Position numbers and translations under genes: made by a program | Assembly: GCA_963577065.1 (NCBI GenBank) | Contig: CAUYXJ010000032.1 | Coordinates: 1-29,431, forward strand | DNA: 29,431 nucleotides | Reading direction: 5' to 3' | Source: CAUYXJ01 sp963577065 | Lineage (GTDB): Bacteria; Chloroflexota; Dehalococcoidia; Tepidiformales; Tepidiformaceae | Part shown: positions 24,303 to 29,431 of the stretch, one piece after another | Numbering within the stretch: the stretch's first letter is position 1 | Layout: each line of letters starts with the position of its first letter | Notes under the pieces: model-generated | Database searches by the model: none | Seen by the model: only the letters and a program-made list of their open reading frames with translations | What the model was told of the DNA's origin: nothing

Positions 24303-24333
24303 GTCCTCGGTTCGATTCCGAGCGAAGGCTCCA
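24258..24333 (+). tRNA. tRNA-Thr (anticodon CGT)
   Basis: A complete cloverleaf: acceptor stem GCCTTCG/CGAAGGC (24258-24264 with 24323-24329), D arm with GCTC/GAGC, anticodon stem ACGCA/TGCGT with loop TTCGTAA (anticodon CGT, reads ACG, Thr), and T stem CTCGG/CCGAG with loop TTCGATT. T is the discriminator base at 24330. CCA is encoded at 24331-24333. The amidase frame overlaps the first 45 bases on the same strand. Confidence 0.97.
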
Positions 24334-24361
24334 CGCATTCCCGGCATCGACGTGTCGTCGT

Positions 24362-24940
24362 TCAGGCGTCCGAGGGGCTGGCGGTCCAGTTCGTCGCGGC
24401 AGCCCACGCTTCTGCGCCAGCCATGATGATGTCGCAGATCGGGTCCTTCGCGGCCAAGTAGGCGTCGATGTCACCAGGGTGAAGCTGGGCGAGGGCGCGC
24501 TTCGCCGCCTCGTAGCCCGCGGCGGCCGGGCGATGGCCGCGAAGGTAGTCGCGGAAGAGGAGGGCGTAGCGCTGATTCGTCCGCTCGTCGATGCGAACGT
24601 GACCGTGCGTGCGGCGGGCGCGCCATCGGGCTCGCGCGCGTAGCGCTTCTCCCATTCCTTTGCGGGGCGGGTGTCGCCCGGTGGGCGGTGATCGACATCC
24701 GGCACGTCTCGCAGGCGGCAGCCGATCTCCGCGAACGCCGCTGTCAACGGCTCCAGGGGCGTGAACGAGGCCACCGTGACCTGGAGGTCGATGATGTCCT
24801 TCGACCCCAGCCCTGGGGCGGCGGTCGAGCCGATGTGGTCGATGCGCAGCGCGAGGTCGCCGAGGCCCTCAAGAAGCACCCCGGCGATCGCCGCAAACTC
24901 CGCAGCGTTCTTGGTAGGCGACGATGCGGACGTGGTTCAT
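24362..24940 (-). pseudogene. GrpB-family nucleotidyltransferase-like gene, frameshifted
   Basis: Three pieces in different frames make one GrpB/UPF0157 protein. The ATG at 24940 gives MNHVRIVAY. After a break near 24913 the next frame reads EFAAIAGVLLEGLGD, then RIDHIGSTAAPGLGSKDIID, the nucleotidyltransferase-like core, and EWEKRYARE. After a second break near 24612 the last frame reads HVRIDERTNQRYALLFRDYL to the stop at 24362. The whole would be about 190 residues. Neither break lies in a long homopolymer. The natural substrate of the family is poorly known. Confidence 0.8.
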
Positions 24941-25030
24941 CGCGGAGAGAGCCGAGCAGCGCTCATGCGCCGGGTGCCTGAGCGACGCTGAGCCAGCGCT
25001 CGACGAAGCCGCGCGGGGCCCGCCGTGACC

Positions 25031-25993
25031 TCAGTCCAGCTTCTTGATCTCCTCGATGAGCGCCGGCACGACCTTCTTGTAGTCGTCAACGACGGCGAAG
25101 CGGGCGACCTGGACCATGTTGGCGTCCCCGTCGCGGTTGATGGCGACGATGTTCTTCGCGCCCGACATCCCAGCCATGTGCTGGCTCGCGCCGCTGATCG
25201 CGACGGCGATGTAGAGGTTGGGCGTGACCGTCTTGCCGGTCAGGCCGACCTGCTGCGAGGGTGGGTACCAGCCCAGGTCGCAGGCGGCACGGCTCGCGCC
25301 GGTGGCGCCGCCCAACATCCCCGAGAGCTCTTCGAGCATCTCGAAAGCCGACGGATCGCCGAGGCCGCGGCCGCCGCTGACGATGCTCTCGGCGTCTTCG
25401 AGCCGCACGCCGGTCGACTCCGCCGCCTCTGTCGAGATGACCGTCACGCGCTGGTCGCCGGCGGCCTCGATCGGGGTGACGGTGCCGCTGCGGCTCGCGT
25501 CGGCCGCGAGCGCGTCCCAGGTCTTCAGCTTCACCGTCGCGACCTGGACATCGCTCCTCCACGTGACCTCGGCGCGGGCGTTGCCGCCGTAGCAGCTGCG
25601 CGTCGCTCGTAACCGCCCGCCCGCGAACGTCAAGCCGACGCAGTCCATTGCGACGGCCGTGCGCAGGCGGAAGGCGAGGAGCGGACCGAGGTCGCGCCCC
25701 AGGCTCGTCTGGCCCATGAGCACGATGTCGGCCCCGGAGGCCTCGCGTGCGGCCAGTGCGGCGGCACCGGCCGATTCGGTGAGGCCCTCGCCGATGGTCC
25801 CTGTGGGCGCCACGTAGACCGTGTCGGCGCCGTGCTCGATGAGCAGTTGCGCGAGCGACTCGTCGCCCGCGACGAGGGCGCTGACTGCGCCCGCGCCCCC
25901 ATCGGCAAGCTGGCGGGCGGCGGCGATGAGTTCGTGCGAGAACGGGGCCAGGGCCCCGTCGAGCGTCTCCGCGATGATGAGCGTTCCAGACAT
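25031..25993 (-). CDS. etfA: Electron transfer flavoprotein alpha subunit
   Basis: A 320-residue EtfA. The C-terminal FAD-binding domain is clear: SGGRGLGDPSAFEMLEELS, then GLTGKTVTPNLYIAVAISGA, QHMAGMSGAKNIVAINRD and the final DDYKKVVPALIEEIKK. The N-terminal domain includes GADTVYV and VLMGQTSLGRDLGP. With EtfB it takes electrons from acyl-CoA dehydrogenases and passes them to the quinone pool. The ATG is preceded by GAGGA, which overlaps the etfB stop; the gap is nine bases, so the subunits are co-translated. The order etfB-etfA is the usual one. Confidence 0.95.
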   Translation of the reverse strand: MSGTLIIAETLDGALAPFSHELIAAARQLADGGAGAVSALVAGDESLAQLLIEHGADTVYVAPTGTIGEGLTESAGAAALAAREASGADIVLMGQTSLGRDLGPLLAFRLRTAVAMDCVGLTFAGGRLRATRSCYGGNARAEVTWRSDVQVATVKLKTWDALAADASRSGTVTPIEAAGDQRVTVISTEAAESTGVRLEDAESIVSGGRGLGDPSAFEMLEELSGMLGGATGASRAACDLGWYPPSQQVGLTGKTVTPNLYIAVAISGASQHMAGMSGAKNIVAINRDGDANMVQVARFAVVDDYKKVVPALIEEIKKLD

Positions 25994-26002
25994 CGGCGTC
26001 CT

Positions 26003-26806
26003 CTAGATGAGCTTCGCTTCGCGCAGCTTGAGCGCGAGGTTGCGGGCTTTCTCTTCGGGCGAGTCGCCCTCGATGATCTCCACGTTGCTCTCGACCTCGG
26101 GCACATAGAGCGCCTCGAGGGGCAGCCAGCGGTTGCCCTCGCCGACTTCTTCTTCGCAGAGGCCGAGGTCAGCTGCGGACCAGACTTGGACTGTCTTCTT
26201 GGCCGCCAGCATGATCTGCCGCAGCTGGGGATAGCGGGGCTCGCCGAACTCGTTCGAGACGGAGACGACGGCGGGGAGGTCGACCTGAACCGTCTGGAAG
26301 CCGTCGTCGAGCACGCGCTGGACGGTGAGCGTGGAGCCTTCGGCCTCGATCCCCTTCGCGATCGTCACGACAGGTAGGCCGAGGAGCTCGCCCACGCCCG
26401 TGGGCACCACGCCCATGTCCCAGTCGGCGGCGGCGCGCCCCAGGAGGACGAGGTCGCAGTCACCGATCTTCTCGATCGCCTTGGCGAGGGCGGCGGCGGT
26501 TTGGAAGTTGTCGATGCCTGCGAAGGCGGGATCAGTGAGGAGCACGCCTTCGTCCGCGCCCATGGCGAGCGCGTGCTTGATCGCGTCGCGCGCGGACTCC
26601 TCGCCGAGGCTGAGGACGGTGATTGTGCCCTCGCCGGCCGCATCCTTTAGACGCAGCGCGGCCTCCGTGGCCTGGGGATCGAAGGGGTTGACCACGGGCG
26701 CGATGCCCTGGGCGGGGATGACCTTCTTCGCCGCTTCGTCGACAGCGAACTGCGATGCCGGGGTTTCCGGATCGGGTATCTGCTTGACGCAAACGACGAT
26801 GTTCAC
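26003..26806 (-). CDS. etfB: Electron transfer flavoprotein beta subunit
   Basis: A 267-residue EtfB. It begins NIVVCVKQIPDPETPASQF, has NPFDPQATEAALRLKDA and VLSLGEESARDAIKHALAMGADEG, then LVLLGRAAADWDMGVVPTGV, the AMP-binding region, and ends with PEEKARNLALKLREAKLI. These are standard family blocks. The GTG start at 26806 is supported by the exact family N-terminus. It is the first gene of the etfB-etfA pair. The 277 bases upstream are shared with the divergent amt gene. Confidence 0.95.
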   Translation of the reverse strand: MNIVVCVKQIPDPETPASQFAVDEAAKKVIPAQGIAPVVNPFDPQATEAALRLKDAAGEGTITVLSLGEESARDAIKHALAMGADEGVLLTDPAFAGIDNFQTAAALAKAIEKIGDCDLVLLGRAAADWDMGVVPTGVGELLGLPVVTIAKGIEAEGSTLTVQRVLDDGFQTVQVDLPAVVSVSNEFGEPRYPQLRQIMLAAKKTVQVWSAADLGLCEEEVGEGNRWLPLEALYVPEVESNVEIIEGDSPEEKARNLALKLREAKLI

Positions 26807-26931
26807 GCGGGTGCCATCCGTTTCGTTCCGAGGTGATCGCGCGCTCGCCTGGCCGCTCGTGGCGGCGGCGCTGGAGCGCGCCGAATCCTAGCACAGACGC
26901 CGTGCTTGTGAAATCTCGCACGTACCGGGCG

Positions 26932-26965
26932 TGGGCGGGTCTCAATCCTGGGCGGGTGTCAATTC
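26932..26965. repeat. 17-base tandem direct repeat upstream of amt
   Basis: Two adjacent 17-base copies starting TGGGCGGGT, at 26932-26948 and 26949-26965, agree at 15 of 17 positions. They lie 20 bases before the GAAAC array, in the divergent etfB-amt intergenic region. They may be a second regulator site, but no known operator was recognised. Confidence 0.6.
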
Positions 26966-26985
26966 CCACGTGAACAGTATGTTTC

Positions 26986-27023
26986 GAAACCTGCCGGAAA
27001 CGGGACGGAAACACTGGAGAAAC
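26986..27023 (+). promoter_or_regulatory. Four GAAAC boxes at exact 11-base spacing, GlnR-like operator
   Basis: GAAAC occurs at 26986-26990, 26997-27001, 27008-27012 and 27019-27023. Each start is 11 bases after the last, with six unconserved bases between. This places all boxes on one face of the helix. The actinobacterial GlnR operator is built the same way (gTnAC-n6-GaAAC-n6), and GlnR controls amt and P-II genes. The array ends 60 bases before the amt start, a normal place for an activator or repressor site. The GlnR link is inferred, because the a-type gTnAC box is not seen here. Confidence 0.6.
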
Positions 27024-27083
27024 CGATTGCCTCTACTTTCGCTGCCATCGTCCGCCCCGAAGTGGGCGGCTGAGGAGGATCGA

Positions 27084-28535
27084 ATGAAAGGTGCCCTATC
27101 AGCCACACGCAGGCCGCTTGCGCTGCTCGCCGGCGGTTTGCTGGCCTTGGGCCTGGTCTCCGCGGTTTCCGCCCAGGAGGGTGACAGCAGCGCTGCCCTC
27201 GACGACATCATCGGCGCACTCGATACCGCCTGGCTCCTGATCGCCGGGTTCCTCGTGTTCTTCATGCAGGCCGGTTTCGCCATGCTCACCGCGGGCTTCG
27301 TCCGCGCGAAGGAGACGGCGAACATCCTCATGAAGAACATGATCGATGCCTGCGTCGGCGGCCTTTCGTTCTGGCTCGTCGGCTGGGCCTTCGCCTACGG
27401 CGCGGGCCCAGCCACCAACGACTTCATCGGGCTCGGCAACTTCGCCCTCAACGAATTCGACGGCTACGCCGACTGGTTCTTCCAGTTCGCCTTCGCCGCC
27501 GTCGCCGCCACCATCGTCGCGGGCGCGCTCGCGGGCCGCACGAAGTACGCGGCCTATCTGGTCTACACGGTCGTCATCACCGGCGTCATCTATCCGGTAG
27601 TGGTGCACTGGGGCTGGGACGTGAACACCTGGATGGGTGCCTTCACCAACGATCCCGACGGCCCTTGGCTCGGAAACGGCTACGTTGATTTCGCCGGCTC
27701 CGGCGTCGTGCACACGGTGGGCGGTATCGCGGGCCTGATGGGCGCCATCGCAGTCGGCGCGCGGCTCGGGAAGTACGGTCCGAACGGCGAGGTGCGGGCC
27801 ATTCCCGGCCACAACATCGCCCTCGCCACCATTGGGATGTTCATCCTCTGGTTCGGCTGGTATGGGTTCAACGCGGGTTCGACCCTCGCGCTCTCGGGTG
27901 GCGGCGCGGCGCTCGCGGGCCATATCGCCGTAACGACGACGCTGGCGGCGGCCGCCGGTGGCGTGACGGCCATGCTCTGGTCGCGGTGGATGACCGGCCG
28001 CTACGACGCTGGCCTGACCATCAACGGCATCCTCGCCGGCCTCGTCGGCATCACCGCCGGCTGCGCCACGGTCGATCCGTGGGCGGCGGTGGTCATCGGT
28101 GCCATCGCCGCGCTGGTCATGTACTACGGTGTGCAGATGCTCGACAACTTCAAGGTCGACGACCCCGTAGGGGCGGTCTCCGTGCACGCCTTCGCCGGGA
28201 TCTGGGGCGTGATCGCGGTCGGTCTGCTCTCCTCCGAGGCCGGCATGATCTCGGCGGGCTACGCCGAGCCCTCGAACTACGGCCTGCTCTTGGGCGGGGG
28301 CATCGAGCAGCTCGCGATACAACTCATCGGCATCGGTGCCATCGTCGCCTGGACGGCGGCGACCGCCGGCATCCTGTTCTTTGCAATCAAGATGACGATG
28401 GGCCTGCGCGTAAGCGAGGCAGAGGAGATGCGTGGCCTCGACCTCGAAGAGCACGGCATCGACGCCTACCCAGACTTTGGCCCTTCCGGTTCCGGCGTCT
28501 TTGGTCCGAGCCAACTCGGCGGAGGCGGCCGGTGA
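27084..28535 (+). CDS. amt: Ammonium transporter (Amt family)
   Basis: A 483-residue Amt with a cleavable-looking signal peptide (residues 1-29, ending SAVSAQEG) and about 11 membrane helices. Key residues are visible: the recruitment Asp in DFAGSGVVHTVGG (D202), the twin pore histidines H210 and H368 (VSVHAFAGIWG), and AGFAMLTAGFVRAKETANIL near the N-terminus. It moves ammonium into the cell as a trimer. The C-terminal tail (EAEEMRGLDLEEHG) is the part that P-II proteins contact. The ATG at 27084 follows GAGGAGG; the open frame upstream is not the gene. A P-II gene follows 79 bases later. Confidence 0.96.
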   Translation: MKGALSATRRPLALLAGGLLALGLVSAVSAQEGDSSAALDDIIGALDTAWLLIAGFLVFFMQAGFAMLTAGFVRAKETANILMKNMIDACVGGLSFWLVGWAFAYGAGPATNDFIGLGNFALNEFDGYADWFFQFAFAAVAATIVAGALAGRTKYAAYLVYTVVITGVIYPVVVHWGWDVNTWMGAFTNDPDGPWLGNGYVDFAGSGVVHTVGGIAGLMGAIAVGARLGKYGPNGEVRAIPGHNIALATIGMFILWFGWYGFNAGSTLALSGGGAALAGHIAVTTTLAAAAGGVTAMLWSRWMTGRYDAGLTINGILAGLVGITAGCATVDPWAAVVIGAIAALVMYYGVQMLDNFKVDDPVGAVSVHAFAGIWGVIAVGLLSSEAGMISAGYAEPSNYGLLLGGGIEQLAIQLIGIGAIVAWTAATAGILFFAIKMTMGLRVSEAEEMRGLDLEEHGIDAYPDFGPSGSGVFGPSQLGGGGR

Positions 28536-28614
28536 CCACGGGAGGTAGATTCAGCTCGCACACAGTGCTCGCAGGCATCTCTGCCGCGGCCGGCGCCCTG
28601 GAAAGGAGCTACCG

Positions 28615-28953
28615 ATGAAGAAGATCGAAGCGATTATCCGGCCGGATCGGCTGGAGCCCGTGAAGGACGCGCTCGAAGAACTCGGCTATCCCGGCCTCAC
28701 CGTTTGGGAGGTCAAGGGTCACGGCAAGCAGCGCGGTATCACCGAACAGTGGCGCGGACGCGAGTACCGGGTCGAGTACCTGTCGAAGGCCTGGCTCGTC
28801 CTCGTCGTCGATGACAGTCACGCGGAGCAGGTCATCGAGACCATCCTCGACAACGCGGGGACCGGCGAGATCGGCGACGGCAAGCTCTTCGTGTCGAGCG
28901 TTGAGGACGTGGTGCGCGTCCGCACCCGCGAGCGCGGCGAAGCGGCAGTCTAG
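28615..28953 (+). CDS. glnK: P-II nitrogen regulatory protein (GlnB/GlnK)
   Basis: A 112-residue P-II protein. It starts MKKIEAIIRPDRLEPVKDAL, has VWEVKGHGKQRG, and carries the T-loop Tyr51 in REYRVEYL, the residue uridylylated or adenylylated in relatives. The B loop and C loop are DNAGTGEIGDGKLFV and RVRTRERGEAAV. It senses 2-oxoglutarate and ATP/ADP and blocks Amt when nitrogen is plentiful. Because it follows amt it is best called glnK. AAAGGAG lies before the ATG. It should share the GAAAC-controlled promoter with amt and is followed by a terminator hairpin. Confidence 0.95.
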   Translation: MKKIEAIIRPDRLEPVKDALEELGYPGLTVWEVKGHGKQRGITEQWRGREYRVEYLSKAWLVLVVDDSHAEQVIETILDNAGTGEIGDGKLFVSSVEDVVRVRTRERGEAAV

Positions 28954-28972
28954 GAGCTAGGCCCAAAGCGGG

Positions 28973-28998
28973 GGGCCGGGCGCGTTCGCGCCCGGCCC
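28973..28998 (+). terminator. Strong hairpin after the P-II gene
   Basis: A perfect 11-base-pair stem, GGGCCGGGCGC at 28973-28983 with GCGCCCGGCCC at 28988-28998 and a GTTC loop. A short pyrimidine-rich tail (TCTTGCGTTCTC) follows rather than a clean T-run. It most likely ends the amt-glnK transcript. Confidence 0.75.
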
Positions 28999-29033
28999 TC
29001 TTGCGTTCTCGACCTACTCCGAGGAGGTAAGCG

Positions 29034-29234
29034 GTGGAAGGTACACCGTTCGAGTCCCGCGTTCGGGGTCTCCACGAGAAGTGGGTGGAACGGCGCGAGA
29101 CCGGGACGCTCTCCCGCTCGCACGATCTCGAGTCGCAGCTACGCGTGTTCGAGAACGTCCATCGCTGGGCGAGCGAGTGCCCCGGTGATATCGAAGCCGT
29201 CTACGGGCGCCAGGGGTCGAACACGACCGAGTAG
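29034..29234 (+). CDS. Small hypothetical protein
   Basis: A 66-residue hydrophilic protein starting at GTG with GAGGAGG six bases upstream, a strong start. It contains ESRVRGLHEKWVERRETGTL and SQLRVFENVHRWASE, rich in Arg and Glu and probably helical. No domain was recognised. It lies after the P-II terminator and so is likely a separate transcript, although a link to nitrogen control cannot be excluded. It converges on the partial gene at the window end. Confidence 0.55.
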   Translation: MEGTPFESRVRGLHEKWVERRETGTLSRSHDLESQLRVFENVHRWASECPGDIEAVYGRQGSNTTE

Positions 29235-29288
29235 CCGCTCTTGGCTGGCCACTCCAAGGCGGGATCGCGCGCTCGTCGGCGGGCCGGA

Positions 29289-29431
29289 CTACGGCCAGGC
29301 CGGGTTCGCGGCTCCGCGGACGTGCTCACGAACGTGCTGGCCCACGAGCATTCGCAGGAGGCCGGCGATGGGCCACTGCGGGGGCTTCCCCGGGAGCCAC
29401 ACCTCGAGGACCTCCGGAGAGCTCTCAGCGA
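29289..29431 (-). CDS. 3' end of a gene, possibly DinB-like (partial)
   Basis: A minus-strand frame enters from beyond the window and stops at a TAG at 29289-29291. The visible 46 residues include EVLEVWLPGKPPQWPIAGLL and VGQHVREHVRGAANP. The H-xx-EH pattern resembles the last helix of DinB/DfsB-type proteins, where a His binds metal. The fragment is too short to be sure, but it reads like protein and not like a shadow. Confidence 0.4.
   Translation of the reverse strand, partial: AESSPEVLEVWLPGKPPQWPIAGLLRMLVGQHVREHVRGAANPAWP

Noticed and set aside
23481..24333. Prophage suggested by an endolysin-like amidase beside a tRNA
   Set aside because: No integrase, capsid, tail or holin gene is present on either side and no direct att repeat was seen.
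27099..28514. 471-codon open frame opposite amt
   Set aside because: Antisense shadow of a well-conserved transporter; composition is unlike a real protein.

Overview
The window looks like a GC-rich chromosomal segment of a Chloroflexota bacterium, most likely in or near Dehalococcoidia. This is inferred from gene content and protein style and was not tested by a search. The supporting signs are a RuvB sensor region reading TRYAMISAPLRDRFG, an 838-residue double CoA-transferase, F420-type flavoproteins, a DsbA-like protein paired with an HxH protein, and a secreted protease ending in a Pro/Thr tail plus LPLL. Genes are tightly packed and most intergenic gaps are under 100 bases.

Layout. 1-1389 (+): the end of tuf, then rpmG, secE and nusG, the classic translation/secretion/transcription cluster, but without rplK-rplA directly after it. 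1458-3219 (+): a secreted matrixin-type metalloprotease and a lipoprotein. 3287-12610 (-): one long co-directional run. In transcription order it holds an orphan histidine-kinase/receiver protein, ruvB, an M16 peptidase, a chain of four 8-codon mini-ORFs, a hypothetical protein, a decayed colicin-E3-like toxin with its partner, sufE, a Fpg/Nei glycosylase, a frameshifted methyltransferase, an alpha/beta hydrolase, a membrane DsbA-like protein and a membrane HxH protein. 12671-13791 (+): a SufR-like Fe-S regulator and an NTF2-like protein. 13905-14842 (-): a decayed glyoxalase-fold gene next to its intact paralogue. 14947-16275: a small conserved protein, GC-rich intergenic repeats and a YjbQ-family gene. 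16276-21236: the double CoA-transferase, a ROK sugar kinase, a PPOX-fold protein and a broken LLM flavoprotein. 21246-24333: a tandem TlpA-like thioredoxin, a YihY/BrkB membrane protein, and a peptidoglycan amidase whose reading frame ends inside a tRNA-Thr gene. 24362-26806 (-): a broken GrpB-type gene and etfB-etfA. 26807-28998 (+): an ammonium transporter and P-II gene behind a four-fold GAAAC array, closed by a strong hairpin. The window ends with a small unknown gene and the 3' end of a convergent gene.

How the parts work together. amt plus P-II is a nitrogen-uptake unit, and its upstream array resembles a GlnR operator. EtfAB carries electrons from acyl-CoA dehydrogenases, which fits the CoA-transferase nearby. 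The DsbA-like, HxH and TlpA-like proteins suggest active thiol or metal chemistry outside the membrane. The PPOX and LLM genes are two cofactor-related oxidoreductase genes in a row, the second now dead.

The most unusual features are the exact 26-base tandem array that builds a TGATG stop-start relay (9131-9260), the decayed toxin/partner module joined by an ATGA overlap (8087-8610), and the 11-base-period GAAAC array before amt (26986-27023). At least six reading frames are broken (methyltransferase, toxin, toxin partner, VOC paralogue, LLM protein, GrpB). That is a high load for 29 kb, and read-level data should decide whether it reflects decay or assembly error.
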